Positions 28,944 to 38,202 of a stretch of 64,000 nucleotides of DNA are shown in pieces. The notes under the pieces were generated by a model, which worked only from the letters and a program-made list of their open reading frames with translations, did no database searches and was not told where the DNA came from. The first letter of the stretch is position 1. Each line of letters opens with the position of its first letter. This stretch comes from Parapedobacter koreensis. GTDB taxonomy: Bacteria; Bacteroidota; Bacteroidia; Sphingobacteriales; Sphingobacteriaceae. The stretch is taken from the NCBI RefSeq assembly GCF_900109365.1, contig NZ_FNZR01000002.1, positions 558,001 to 622,000 of the forward strand, read 5' to 3'. The translations under genes and the position numbers were made by a program.

Positions 28944-31214
28944 TCACCCCACAATTCTCAACTTCGCAAATTTAAGCAACAATTGCTTCTGCCCCAATTC
29001 TTTGAAAAAAATAGTTGCTTTTACATCATTTTTATTTCCCTCCAGGTTGATGACCTTGCCGAAGCCAAAGCGTTCGTGTTCTACTTCCATGCCTACTTGC
29101 AGGCCGCTGGTATCCGAGGGTGCAAATCCCGGGCTCGGTGTGTGGGCCTTGGGCAATATAGCCGTAGTTTTTGGTGCTACCTTTGGCTTCGGTTTAGTAA
29201 ACATATCCCGTTGTCCCCATGCTTGGCGCTCGTCGGCAAAGGAAGCGGTGCTCTCAGGCGTTGTCCTGGCTTTGAAGTCCAGTTCGAGGTACGCCGGATT
29301 CAACTCATCCAGAAAGCGGCTTGGTTCGCAATTGTTCAAGGTACCCCAGCGGTATCGCGACGTAGCATAGCTCAATGTCAGTTTCTTTTCAGCACGGGTC
29401 ACCGCCACGTAAAACAGCCTGCGTTCTTCTTCCAGTTCGCTGCGCGAATTAAGCGACAATTGCGATGGAAAAAGATTTTCTTCCAAGCCCACGATAAATA
29501 CATGGGGAAACTCCAACCCCTTGGAGGAGTGGATGGTCATCAACGACACGGTATCCGCATTGGGATTTTTATCATTATCGTCATTCGTGAGCAATGCAAT
29601 GTCCTGCATGAAGACATCAAGCCCTTTTTCCTCGATATCTTCCCGCTCACTGAACTCCTTGATGCCGTTGAGCAATTCCTGGATGTTCTCATACCGGCTA
29701 AGGCCTTCCACAGACTTATCTTGATACAGATCCTTTAATAATCCTGAGTGCTGGGCAATGTGCATAGCGGCATCGAAAGCAGAATGGCCTTTGGCGACCA
29801 CCTGAAATCCTTGTATCATGGTTGCAAAGATACCCACCGCCCCCGCACTACGGCCATCCAGGTAGGTTGCGGCGTTGCTGATGACGTCCCAAAGCGTCAG
29901 TTGGTGTTTATCTGCTGCAATGAGGATACGATCCACCGTGGTGTCCCCTATACCCCTGCGAGGATAATTGATAACTCTTTTGATGGCTTCTTCATCATTC
30001 GGGTTGAATGTCAACCTGAAATAGGCAATCAAATCCTTAATCTCCTTACGTTGGTAAAAAGACGTACCTCCGTAGATTTTATATGGGATACTGATTTTAC
30101 GAAGGGCTTCCTCCATAGCCCGTGATTGCGCATTGGTGCGGTAGAGGATGGCGAAATCGCGGTAGTTCCATCCTTTCAGCGATCGCTCCTGCGCGATAGC
30201 TTCAGCCACTATCTTGCCCTCTTCATTATCGCTGAATGCCCGGCATACCTTGATTTTTTCGCCCGTCTCATTTTCAGAGAATACACTTTTCTTCAGTTGG
30301 TTTTGATTATTGGCGATGATGCTGTTAGCAGCATTGACGATATTCTGTGTCGAGCGGTAGTTCTGCTCCAGCTTGAAAACCTTCAAGTCGGAGTAGTCTT
30401 TCTCGAAATTGAGGATATTCTGGATGTTTGCTCCACGAAAGGCATAGATGCTCTGTGCATCATCACCTACCACACATATGTTTTCGTTGATGGCTGCGAG
30501 TTTTCGTACGATTAGGTACTGCGAAAAGTTGGTATCCTGATACTCATCTACCATAAGGTATTTAAACTTATGTTGGTACCGGTGCAGCACTTCCGGAAAT
30601 TCGCGGAAAAGCACATTGGTTTTGAACAATAAATCGTCGAAGTCCATTGCGCCGGCCTTGTAACAGCGTTGCGTGAAGGTGAGGTAAATTTGCCCCAGCT
30701 GTCCTCGGCCATTGGAGTAATCCTCTGCCTGTACCTGATCATTATTAAGGTATTCCTGTGCAGATATCAAGTTGTTTTTCGCCGATGAAATCCGGTTGTA
30801 TACAAAGCCTGCGTTGTACAACTTATCATCCAGTTGCATTTCTTTGAGAATGCTACGGATGAGGCTTTTACTGTCATCAGTATCGTAGATGGTAAAATTC
30901 CGCGGATAGCCAATATGTTCGGCTTCCACCCGCAGTATTTTGGCAAATACGGAGTGGAAGGTGCCCATCCAGATATTCTTTGCTTCATTACCCACCACCT
31001 TCATGATGCGCTCACGCATCTCCTTGGCCGCCTTATTGGTAAATGTCAGCACCAAGATATTGAAGGGGTCTACGCCACGGCGTACCAAATGAGCTACCCG
31101 GTAAGTAATTACCCGCGTTTTGCCAGACCCTGCTCCGGCCACTATCATTACGGGCCCCTCGGTTTGTTCTACCGCGGCCCGCTGTGAAGGGTTCAAACCT
31201 GCTAAATAGTCCAA
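28944..31214 (-). CDS. UvrD/PcrA-type ATP-dependent DNA helicase
   Basis: Superfamily 1A 3'-5' helicase for repair and removal of replication blocks; 756 residues, the family norm. The motifs are in order: Q-motif LNPSQRAAVE (about 6-15), Walker A GAGSGKT (about 27-33), motif II VDEYQDTN (about 222), motif III GDDAQSIYAFRGA (about 249-261), motif IV EQNYRS, motif V LMTIHSSKGLEF (about 565) and motif VI YVAVTRAEKKL. The C-terminal tail ends in a Tudor-like domain (VEHERFGFGKVINLEG), as in PcrA. Whether to call it UvrD or PcrA is a naming matter. Confidence 0.93.
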   Translation of the reverse strand: MDYLAGLNPSQRAAVEQTEGPVMIVAGAGSGKTRVITYRVAHLVRRGVDPFNILVLTFTNKAAKEMRERIMKVVGNEAKNIWMGTFHSVFAKILRVEAEHIGYPRNFTIYDTDDSKSLIRSILKEMQLDDKLYNAGFVYNRISSAKNNLISAQEYLNNDQVQAEDYSNGRGQLGQIYLTFTQRCYKAGAMDFDDLLFKTNVLFREFPEVLHRYQHKFKYLMVDEYQDTNFSQYLIVRKLAAINENICVVGDDAQSIYAFRGANIQNILNFEKDYSDLKVFKLEQNYRSTQNIVNAANSIIANNQNQLKKSVFSENETGEKIKVCRAFSDNEEGKIVAEAIAQERSLKGWNYRDFAILYRTNAQSRAMEEALRKISIPYKIYGGTSFYQRKEIKDLIAYFRLTFNPNDEEAIKRVINYPRRGIGDTTVDRILIAADKHQLTLWDVISNAATYLDGRSAGAVGIFATMIQGFQVVAKGHSAFDAAMHIAQHSGLLKDLYQDKSVEGLSRYENIQELLNGIKEFSEREDIEEKGLDVFMQDIALLTNDDNDKNPNADTVSLMTIHSSKGLEFPHVFIVGLEENLFPSQLSLNSRSELEEERRLFYVAVTRAEKKLTLSYATSRYRWGTLNNCEPSRFLDELNPAYLELDFKARTTPESTASFADERQAWGQRDMFTKPKPKVAPKTTAILPKAHTPSPGFAPSDTSGLQVGMEVEHERFGFGKVINLEGNKNDVKATIFFKELGQKQLLLKFAKLRIVG

Positions 31215-31258
31215 AATCCTGTTCCTCTTATGTCTTTTCCGATTGCGGTGTAAAGGTA

Positions 31259-31266
31259 CAAAATTA
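31259..31266 (-). promoter_or_regulatory. -7 box upstream of the UvrD/PcrA helicase
   Basis: Minus-strand TAATTTTG, 44 nt before the ATG at 31214; exact match to TAnnTTTG. No convincing -33 element. It would also serve DUF4290-murA if the three genes are one unit. Confidence 0.42.
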
Positions 31267-31312
31267 CCGGCAGAGCCGGAAACGGACTGCCGACAACTGA
31301 AAAACCGATGGC

Positions 31313-32893
31313 TTAGAAAGGCGAATCGTCATTCATGTCGTTCATGCGCGATTGCCGGATAATGCTTCCCGGTTGGTCGAATGAAGAAGACGGTGCCATA
31401 CCAGACGAAAACGAACCTGCATCAGGGAATCCCGTTTCCCCACTAAAGGCGAAGTCGTCCTCCAGATCTGCAAATTTGACATACTTGCCAATGAACCGCA
31501 ATTGTACCGTCCCGGTCTCCCCATTTCGGTGTTTGGCGATGATGACTTCCCCCACCCCGGCTGTTGGGCGTCCGGCCTCATCTTCCGTGAGGCCATAGTA
31601 TTCCGGCCGGTAGAGGAAGAGTACCATATCGGCATCCTGCTCGATGGAACCGGATTCACGCAGGTCGGAAAGCATAGGCCGTTTGCTGCCTCCCGGACGG
31701 CTTTCCACGGCACGGCTCAGCTGTGACAGGGCAATAACCGGAATATTCAATTCCTTTGCCACCGATTTCAGGGAGCGTGAAATGCTGCCGATTTCCTGCT
31801 CGCGGTTGCCTCCCTTACCATCATTCTTGCCATGCATCAGCTGAAGGTAATCCACGATCACCATCTGTATATCATATTGCGCTTTCAGCCTGCGGCATTT
31901 GGCCCTGAACTCAAAGATATTAAGCGCTGGTGTATCATCGATAAGCAACGGTGCCTGCGTAAGCCGCCCGATACGCGAATGCATTTGGGTCCACTCGTGA
32001 TCAGCCAAATTGCCTTTCCGGAGTTTTTCCTGTTCGATTTCGGTTTCTCCGGCGATAAGACGATTTACCAACTGTACGGAAGACATTTCCAGCGAGAATA
32101 CCGCCACAGGCTTACCGTGATCCACCGCCGCATTACGTGCGCAGCTCAAAACAAAGGCTGTCTTACCCATGGCTGGGCGGGCCGCCACAATCACCAAGTC
32201 TGAGGGCTGCCATCCGGAGGTCATCCGATCCAGCTCGGTGAAGCCGGAGGGAACGCCGGTAAGGCCATCTGTACGATCCCGCAGCATTTCTAATGCTTCC
32301 ACTGCTTCCCGCATGATATCGTCCATCTTACGGGTATCCCGCCTCAAGTTGTTCTGCGCAATATCGAACAAGCTTTTCTCCGCATGGTCCAACAGATCGA
32401 AGATATCCGTGGTATCCTCATACGCATTGTTGATAATCTCCGTAGATACTTTAATGAGCTCACGTTGAATATACTTCTGGGAAACAATGCGGGCGTGGTA
32501 TTCAATGTTGGCGGCAGAAACCACACGGTCAGTAAGCTGTGTGATGTAATAAGCCCCTCCTACCAATTCCAGGGCCGCCATTTTCCGGAGCTCAGCAGTG
32601 ACGGTAAGCAAGTCTATCGGAGACGTTTTTTGGAAGAGGTTATAGATCGCTTCGAATATCTTTTGGTGCGCCTCTACGTAGAAAGTTTCCGGTTTGAGAA
32701 TATCGATCACCTCACTAAGTGCATTTTTCTCCAGCATCAGTGCACCCAGCACCGCCTCCTCCAGATCGACGGCCTGGGGAGGCAATTTCCCAAGTCCACT
32801 TACAAGGTTATTCAAGCGCGTACGCCGTTCAGCAAACGTGCCCCGTGAAGAATTGCCGGCTTGGTTGAAGGCATATTCATTCTCATTCGTCAT
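31313..32893 (-). CDS. dnaB: Replicative DNA helicase
   Basis: Hexameric 5'-3' helicase at the replication fork. The 526 residues have an N-terminal primase-interacting domain (about 35-140, starting at PPQAVDLEEAVLGALM), a linker and a RecA-like domain with Walker A AARPAMGKTAF (about 237-247), Walker B VIVDYLQLM and DnaB motif 4 (SDLRESGSIEQDADMV, about 432). The C-terminal tail is Ser/Gly/Met-rich and low in complexity. It stands alone behind a 494-nt non-coding region. No intein is present. Confidence 0.96.
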   Translation of the reverse strand: MTNENEYAFNQAGNSSRGTFAERRTRLNNLVSGLGKLPPQAVDLEEAVLGALMLEKNALSEVIDILKPETFYVEAHQKIFEAIYNLFQKTSPIDLLTVTAELRKMAALELVGGAYYITQLTDRVVSAANIEYHARIVSQKYIQRELIKVSTEIINNAYEDTTDIFDLLDHAEKSLFDIAQNNLRRDTRKMDDIMREAVEALEMLRDRTDGLTGVPSGFTELDRMTSGWQPSDLVIVAARPAMGKTAFVLSCARNAAVDHGKPVAVFSLEMSSVQLVNRLIAGETEIEQEKLRKGNLADHEWTQMHSRIGRLTQAPLLIDDTPALNIFEFRAKCRRLKAQYDIQMVIVDYLQLMHGKNDGKGGNREQEIGSISRSLKSVAKELNIPVIALSQLSRAVESRPGGSKRPMLSDLRESGSIEQDADMVLFLYRPEYYGLTEDEAGRPTAGVGEVIIAKHRNGETGTVQLRFIGKYVKFADLEDDFAFSGETGFPDAGSFSSGMAPSSSFDQPGSIIRQSRMNDMNDDSPF

Positions 32894-32966
32894 ATAATTA
32901 TATCTCTTTAAGTGGTAGAATTGATGCGCGGTCTATCACCGGTTGCTGCTCCGAAAATCAACAAAA

Positions 32967-32974
32967 CAAATGTA
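32967..32974 (-). promoter_or_regulatory. -7 box of dnaB
   Basis: Minus-strand TACATTTG, 73 nt upstream of the dnaB ATG; an exact TAnnTTTG match and the same octamer as at 62934. No -33 TTG is seen. Confidence 0.42.
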
Positions 32975-33347
32975 TGGATTTTTGGTTCGTACGCTTATAT
33001 AAGTTCTGAACAGCCACTTCACAAATCCTTTTTGCCAACACGTTTCACCTTGAAACAAGCGCAATTAGCCCCGCATGTTATCAACACGCTATGTTTAAAA
33101 AATGTCAGAAACCTCAAAAATCTATTGATTTACAAAACATTACAAGCATGTTAACAACTTTCCAAACTGTGAATTAACGCAAACATACAGATAAAAACCG
33201 GAATTATTTGTCCTGAAAATGCATTCCGCACTGTACCACTTGATTATCAATCTTTAGCACAAAAATCCTTAACAATTACTTAACAAAGTCGGGTACGGGA
33301 AGTCAGGAGCAGCAGGGATGCGTTATAAATATAAATAGCCTATCAAT

Positions 33348-33375
33348 AATCATAAATCGTAAATCATAAATCCTA
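33348..33375. repeat. Imperfect 7-bp period tract (AATCATA-type) abutting the ubiE promoter
   Basis: Four consecutive heptamers: AATCATA, AATCGTA, AATCATA, AATCCTA. The last two bases overlap the ubiE -7 box, so the tract occupies the -33 and spacer region. Confidence 0.75.
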
Positions 33376-33381
33376 TCTTTG
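33374..33381 (+). promoter_or_regulatory. -7 box of ubiE, 6 nt before its ATG
   Basis: TATCTTTG fits TAnnTTTG and ends 6 nt before the ATG at 33388. The -33 position lies in the heptamer tract and has no TTG. Confidence 0.5.
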
Positions 33382-33387
33382 CGTATC

Positions 33388-34125
33388 ATGACAACATCCG
33401 AGACAGTAAAACCCTATAAAGACAGTAACGACGACAAAAAGCAGCAGGTGGCAGACATGTTCAACAACATCTCTGGCACTTACGATTTCCTCAACCATTT
33501 CTTGTCATTCGGCATCGATGTCATCTGGCGAAAAAAGGCGATACGCGCATTAAAAACCATCCAACCGCAACAGCTGTTGGATGTGGCCACCGGCACGGGC
33601 GATTTTGCGTTGGAAGCGCTAAAAACACTGAAGCCGGCTAATGTTATCGGCGTCGATATTTCTCAAGGTATGTTGGATATTGCTAAGGACAAGATCATCA
33701 AAAAAGGCCTTGAAAATCAATTTAAGGTATTATTGGGCGATTCGGAAAACCTCCCTTTTGCCGATAATACATTCGACGCGGTGACCGTAGCTTTTGGCGT
33801 ACGGAATTTCGAACACCTGGAAAAAGGGCTGGCGGATATTTGCCGTGTACTCCAGCCAGGAGGGAAAGCCGTGGTGCTCGAATTTTCAAAACCAAAATCA
33901 TTTCCCGTTAAGCAGCTTTATAACTTTTATTCCCGTCGGGTGTTGCCGCTTATTGGCATGGCGTTTTCCAAAGATAGCCGGGCATACACGTATCTTCCCG
34001 AATCCGTTGCACAATTTCCGGATGGGAAAGATTTTACTGACATCCTGCGCCAAGTAGGATTCAGCCAAACGGAATGCCGCCCCCAAACATTCGGCATTTG
34101 CACCATTTACATCGGCACAAAATGA
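33388..34125 (+). CDS. ubiE: Demethylmenaquinone methyltransferase
   Basis: SAM-dependent C-methylation of demethylmenaquinone, the last step of menaquinone synthesis (also called menG). From the ATG at 33388 it has 245 residues. The UbiE hallmarks are present: MFNNISGTYDFLNHFLSFGID (about 25-45), SAM motif I LLDVATGTGDFAL (about 66-78) and GVRNFEHLEKGL (about 140-151). An upstream in-frame TTG is possible but falls on the -7 box. It overlaps the next gene by four bases (ATGA). Menaquinone would feed the cbb3 and other respiratory chains. Confidence 0.94.
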   Translation: MTTSETVKPYKDSNDDKKQQVADMFNNISGTYDFLNHFLSFGIDVIWRKKAIRALKTIQPQQLLDVATGTGDFALEALKTLKPANVIGVDISQGMLDIAKDKIIKKGLENQFKVLLGDSENLPFADNTFDAVTVAFGVRNFEHLEKGLADICRVLQPGGKAVVLEFSKPKSFPVKQLYNFYSRRVLPLIGMAFSKDSRAYTYLPESVAQFPDGKDFTDILRQVGFSQTECRPQTFGICTIYIGTK

Positions 34126-34901
34126 AGCCGATGCCGGTGATATGGCCTGCTTGCGTAATGGTGCTATTTGTACTCTTATCCCTCCCATCCCTTGGCCAGC
34201 AACGTTTCCAACGGTGGGGTGGCGGTGTAGACGACGAGACCATCCATTTCGGCTTTAGCTTCCATTATATCAGTGCGAATTATAAAATCGGATTAAAAGA
34301 AAATTGGCAATCTCCCTATACAGACGCTCAGGGTACCATCGATGGGTTTATGGCAGATTCGCTATATAAGGTATATTCTCCCGCTCAAACAGGTATTGGG
34401 CTGGGTCTGCTAGCCGACTTAAAACTCACTGAAAATGCAAATCTTAGGTTTACGCCTACCTTGGTTTTTTCCAACAAAGCAGTGAACTATGCCTATACAC
34501 CCTATCCGATAAGCTCCCACAACAGGGAGCTTACCTCCATCGTACGGGCATCATACATTGATTTACCCCTTTTGATTAAATTCAAGTCCGATCGCAAAGG
34601 AAACTACCGGGGTTACCTGATTGGTGGGGGCAAATACGCCATCAATGTTGTATCGAGCAAACGTTATGATGACGCCGGATCAGCACCGATTGAAAAATTA
34701 CTGAAAACGAAGCCCGGGTATTTTTCTTACGAAGCAGGCATCGGGTTTGATTTCTATTTCGATTTTTTCAAGATGTCCCCTGAGTTGAAATGGGTGCAGA
34801 GTATCGGCAACCTGCTTGATGCACGGGAACCGAATATGTACAACCACCCCATACAGCGGCTCATGTTAAGAAATTTCCAGGTAAGTTTAATTTTTGAATA
34901 A
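34122..34901 (+). CDS. PorT-like outer-membrane beta-barrel protein
   Basis: A 259-residue protein with a signal peptide (cleaved near LPSLGQQ, about 26) followed by barrel strands: IHFGFSFHYISANYKI, LRFTPTLVFSNKAVNYAY, IDLPLLIKFKS and a terminal LRNFQVSLIFE. It fits the PF13568/PorT-type barrels. PorT takes part in type IX secretion in Porphyromonas, but no other T9SS gene is in the window, so that role is not implied. The start at 34122 gives the ATGA overlap with ubiE, which supports coupling; the longer frame from 34074 lacks a sensible signal. Confidence 0.8.
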   Translation: MKPMPVIWPACVMVLFVLLSLPSLGQQRFQRWGGGVDDETIHFGFSFHYISANYKIGLKENWQSPYTDAQGTIDGFMADSLYKVYSPAQTGIGLGLLADLKLTENANLRFTPTLVFSNKAVNYAYTPYPISSHNRELTSIVRASYIDLPLLIKFKSDRKGNYRGYLIGGGKYAINVVSSKRYDDAGSAPIEKLLKTKPGYFSYEAGIGFDFYFDFFKMSPELKWVQSIGNLLDAREPNMYNHPIQRLMLRNFQVSLIFE

Positions 34902-34907
34902 GCAGAA

Positions 34908-34928
34908 ACATCTAATGTCTAACATCAC
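34908..34928. repeat. Imperfect 7-bp period tract at the SDR start
   Basis: Heptamers ACATCTA, ATGTCTA, ACATCAC. The tract contains the upstream candidate ATG (34915) of the SDR gene, so that ATG may belong to the repeat. Confidence 0.5.
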
Positions 34929-34932
34929 ATCC

Positions 34933-35700
34933 ATGTCCAACAAAATTGTATTCATCACCGGAGCAAGCGCAGGTATCGGTGAGGCTTGCGCGGAAGTATT
35001 TGCCAGAGCAGGGTATAACCTGTTGCTCGCTGCCCGCCGTATCAACCGTTTGGAAGAACTGGCTGCCCGTTTGGAAGAAGCATATGGTATCGATACCCAC
35101 TTGCTTGCACTTGATGTCCGTAATGCCGAAGATGTATTTTCTTCATTTAGTAACCTTCCCGGATCATGGCAGCAGATTGACGTATTGGTCAACAACGCTG
35201 GATTAAGCCAAGGGCTTGATCCCATCCATGAAGGGGATGTTGGCGATTGGGATCGCATGATTGATACCAACATCAAAGGGCTGCTTTACGTCACCCGGGC
35301 GGTAGCGCCTATCATGGCTGCGCGGCAGCAGGGACATATCATCAATATTGGTTCCATTGCCGGTAAGGAGGTATATCCCAATGGTAATGTATATTGTGCC
35401 ACCAAACATGCCGTGGATGCCCTTACAAAAGGGATGCGTATCGATTTGCTCCATCAACACATCAAGGTGACGGCCATACATCCAGGCATGGTGGAAACCG
35501 AGTTTTCAGAGGTGCGCTTCAAGGGCGATAAACAACGCGCCGCAGCTGTATACCAAAACCTGGAACCACTGATAGCGGCAGACATCGCAGAAGCCGTATG
35601 GTTTGTTGCCTCCAGGCCCAAACATGTCAATATCAACGATATGCTTATCATGCCTACCATCCAGGCCAGCGCTACATTAGTAGTAAGAGAAAATAGTTAG
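34933..35700 (+). CDS. SDR-family NAD(P)-dependent oxidoreductase (YdfG-like)
   Basis: Short-chain dehydrogenase, 255 residues from the ATG at 34933; 34915 is an in-frame alternative inside a heptamer tract. The cofactor motif TGASAGIG is at residues 9-16, a NNAG motif near 88, the catalytic Ser in INIGSIAG and the YxxxK pair in YCATKHA (about 156-160). It most resembles the YdfG group acting on 3-hydroxy acids such as serine or 3-hydroxypropionate. The substrate is not certain. It follows the PorT-like gene on the same strand. Confidence 0.88.
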   Translation: MSNKIVFITGASAGIGEACAEVFARAGYNLLLAARRINRLEELAARLEEAYGIDTHLLALDVRNAEDVFSSFSNLPGSWQQIDVLVNNAGLSQGLDPIHEGDVGDWDRMIDTNIKGLLYVTRAVAPIMAARQQGHIINIGSIAGKEVYPNGNVYCATKHAVDALTKGMRIDLLHQHIKVTAIHPGMVETEFSEVRFKGDKQRAAAVYQNLEPLIAADIAEAVWFVASRPKHVNINDMLIMPTIQASATLVVRENS

Positions 35701-35723
35701 CCAAGTTTCACACGATAATTTGC

Positions 35724-37532
35724 ATGATAATGAAACGAATACGTACCAAGCTTTGTATCTTTATGACTACTGTTATTTCTTCCACATTAGCTGCTGCACC
35801 CCGCATCAATTTTGAAATCTCCTTCAGGGAACCACAAGCTCACTATGTTGAAGTCAAAATGGAAATTTCTGATCTCCGCAAAGACTATATCGATGTGAAA
35901 ATGCCCGTATGGACACCCGGTTCTTATTTAGTACGGGAATATTCAAAAAATGTCGAGAGCATGGAGGCTTGTAATGAGGAGGGTACGGAGTTGCCAATCA
36001 CGAAAATCAATAAGAACACTTGGCGTATTGCATCAAATAAAAACGGATACGTAGTCGTCAATTACCGGGTATATGGCTTCGAAGTATCGGTACGTACCAA
36101 TTTTATCGATGATGTCCATGCGTTTTTGTCCCCTGCCGCCACTTTCCTATACGTGGATGGTATGCTTAATCATCCCGCGCATGTAACGGTCATCCCCCAT
36201 GCTTCGTGGAGCACGGTTTCCACTGGACTCGAACCTGTAGCGGGGAGTCCCGGTACATATTATGCCGCAGATTTTGACATGTTGTTTGACTCACCCATCG
36301 AAGTGGGCAATCAAGACGTATTCACCTTTGAAGCAGCGGGTGTACACCATGAGATTGCGATGGTTGGTGGTGGAAACTACGATCGCGAACGATTGAAAAA
36401 AGACGGCACCACCATTGTCGAAGAAGCGACAAGCATATTTGGCGTAAATCCCAACAAACGTTACGTGTTTATTGTGCACAACTACCAATCCGGCGGCGGC
36501 GGGCTGGAGCACCTCAATTCTACAGTATTGGGGGCCAGTCGAAACGGCTATCAAAACGAACGATCCTATGTGGGTTTTTTGGGACTCATGGCACACGAAT
36601 ACTTCCACCTGTGGCATGTTAAAAGGCTTCGCCCTATTGAACTCGGCCCGTTTAATTACGATGCGGAAAACTACACCACCGCACTCTGGATCATGGAAGG
36701 CTTTACTGCCTATTTCGACAACCTATTGCTCAGGCGTTGTGGCTTTTTGAACGAAAGCAACTACCTACAGGCATTGGCAAATGATGTCAATACCGTAGAA
36801 AACCGCGCGGGCAACCAGCTTCAACCGGTTTCATCAGCCAGCTTTGACGCCTGGATTAAGTATTACCGTCCCGATGAAAATTCAGCGAACACCAGCGTTT
36901 CTTATTACAATAAAGGCGCATTGCTTGCCATGATGCTTGATTTGAAGATCCTCGCCGCTACGCAGGGACAGAAGCGCCTGGATGACGTATTGAAAATTGC
37001 CTATGATGAATTTTACGTCAAGAAAAAACGTGGTTTTGAAGAGCATGAGTTCCAAGCATTGATTGAACAGGTTGCCGGTGTATCCGTTGATGAGCTATTC
37101 CATGCCGCCTACACCGTGGAGCCGTTGGATTACAATCGTTACCTCAACGCTGTCGGATATGAGTTGGTCGATTATAATAAAGGCCGGGAATTGCCGGATT
37201 TAGGCATCACCACATCGGTAAGTGATGGCCGTACTACCGTCAGCGGTGTCAGCCGTGGCACGGGAGCTTGGGATGGGGGCATCAACGTGCGGGATGAAAT
37301 CATCGCCATTAATGGTGAGCGCCTGGATGCCAATGGCCGGGAATTAAACCGCCTTATCCAAACAGTGGCTGTGGGCGATACGCTTGATGTGCTGATCGCC
37401 AGGGATGGAAAAATACGCACGCTTAACGTCGTCCTCAGCAAAGACAAGAAAGGTGCATTCAGCATTGTTCCATTGCAAAACGCCACACCGGAACAAGTAA
37501 GTTTGGGGAAAATCTGGCTTTCTTTGCCGTGA
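35724..37532 (+). CDS. M61-family metallopeptidase with PDZ domain
   Basis: Glycyl-aminopeptidase-like zinc protease of 602 residues. The N-terminal signal peptide (to about 24) points to the periplasm. A beta-rich N-terminal domain spans about 28-200. The zinc motif HEYFH is at 291-295 in the LMAHEYFHLWHVKR block, which is highly typical of M61. The catalytic domain runs to about 470, and a PDZ domain follows (about 485-580, GINVRDEIIAINGERL). ATG 35730 two codons later is an equally good start. Physiological substrate unknown. Confidence 0.92.
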   Translation: MIMKRIRTKLCIFMTTVISSTLAAAPRINFEISFREPQAHYVEVKMEISDLRKDYIDVKMPVWTPGSYLVREYSKNVESMEACNEEGTELPITKINKNTWRIASNKNGYVVVNYRVYGFEVSVRTNFIDDVHAFLSPAATFLYVDGMLNHPAHVTVIPHASWSTVSTGLEPVAGSPGTYYAADFDMLFDSPIEVGNQDVFTFEAAGVHHEIAMVGGGNYDRERLKKDGTTIVEEATSIFGVNPNKRYVFIVHNYQSGGGGLEHLNSTVLGASRNGYQNERSYVGFLGLMAHEYFHLWHVKRLRPIELGPFNYDAENYTTALWIMEGFTAYFDNLLLRRCGFLNESNYLQALANDVNTVENRAGNQLQPVSSASFDAWIKYYRPDENSANTSVSYYNKGALLAMMLDLKILAATQGQKRLDDVLKIAYDEFYVKKKRGFEEHEFQALIEQVAGVSVDELFHAAYTVEPLDYNRYLNAVGYELVDYNKGRELPDLGITTSVSDGRTTVSGVSRGTGAWDGGINVRDEIIAINGERLDANGRELNRLIQTVAVGDTLDVLIARDGKIRTLNVVLSKDKKGAFSIVPLQNATPEQVSLGKIWLSLP

Positions 37533-37545
37533 GCGATGGTGGTGG

Positions 37546-38043
37546 CTAAAACACAAATCGTATCGATAAGCCGATACCATCAAACCGTACGCCCGTTTCA
37601 GGAGTCAATTCCATGGTGGGCTTCCAATCCAACGACAGGTTAACGGGGGCGGTAGGGATTTTATAGTCGAGGCCTATGGCACCGTCAAAACTCCAGGCCA
37701 CCCCGCTTTCATCCGTGTCTTTGTAACGGTAGGTGCCCAGCCCGCCGCCAAAGCCATAATACCACCGTAGCCCTGCTACATCGAATAGATTTAGCGGTTG
37801 GTGAATCTCGAATAGGCCGAGCAGTTTGAAAATGGTAAAACTGCGATTGCCCTGAAAATTCACAATGCCGTCTATCGCATGGCTATCATTCAAAAAGTGT
37901 TTGTATGTAATGCCGTTTGCCACCCCAAATCGACCACCGATCGCACGCATGTAGGTAACATCTCCTTCCTGTGCCAAAGCCCGTTGGCAAGTGATCACAC
38001 TGATGGCTATGACGATAAATAAGGCTATCCATTTTCTTTCCAT
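37546..38043 (-). CDS. Secreted beta-barrel protein, unknown function
   Basis: A 165-residue protein from the ATG at 38043, chosen because it gives a clean signal peptide (cleaved near RALAQEG). Strand-rich sequence follows (FGVANGITYKHFLN, LRWYYGFGGGLGTYRY, GAIGLDYKIP), ending in GIGLSIRFVF, as in small outer-membrane barrels. No named family is recognised. It converges with the M61 gene across 13 nt. Confidence 0.75.
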   Translation of the reverse strand: MERKWIALFIVIAISVITCQRALAQEGDVTYMRAIGGRFGVANGITYKHFLNDSHAIDGIVNFQGNRSFTIFKLLGLFEIHQPLNLFDVAGLRWYYGFGGGLGTYRYKDTDESGVAWSFDGAIGLDYKIPTAPVNLSLDWKPTMELTPETGVRFDGIGLSIRFVF

Positions 38044-38202
38044 GCCGCTATCCAAACAAAACAAATGCCAACATTGCTGCCTTCCAGCACCGCATCAGCT
38101 ATTTATTCATGGCACTATTTAGCCAAATTATTGTTAACTTTAGATGCGCTATTGCCGAAAGCTGCATATGCAACAGACAGTATAAACCAACAGTAAGAAT
38201 TT

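Larger units (their letters stand above)
32894..33387. other. 494-nt intergenic region between divergent dnaB and ubiE
   Basis: No credible gene is seen: the longest ORF here (80 codons from 32912) is AT-rich and shows no family features. The region contains the dnaB -7 box (32967-32974, minus), AT-rich sequence with several TTAACA elements (33140-33300), a heptamer tract (33348-33375) and the ubiE -7 box (33374-33381). Nothing supports an RNA gene or an origin. Confidence 0.6.

Noticed and set aside
28983-29738. 251-codon plus-strand ORF opposite the UvrD/PcrA helicase
   Set aside because: It overlaps a fully conserved helicase gene throughout and shows no domain; it is a product of moderate GC and codon bias.
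33078-33086. TTATCAACA, one mismatch from a DnaA box, upstream of dnaB
   Set aside because: A single degenerate copy without a cluster or dnaA/gidA neighbours does not support an origin.
32912-33154. 80-codon ORF in the dnaB-ubiE gap
   Set aside because: It overlaps the dnaB -7 box, has AT-rich composition and no recognisable feature; judged non-coding.
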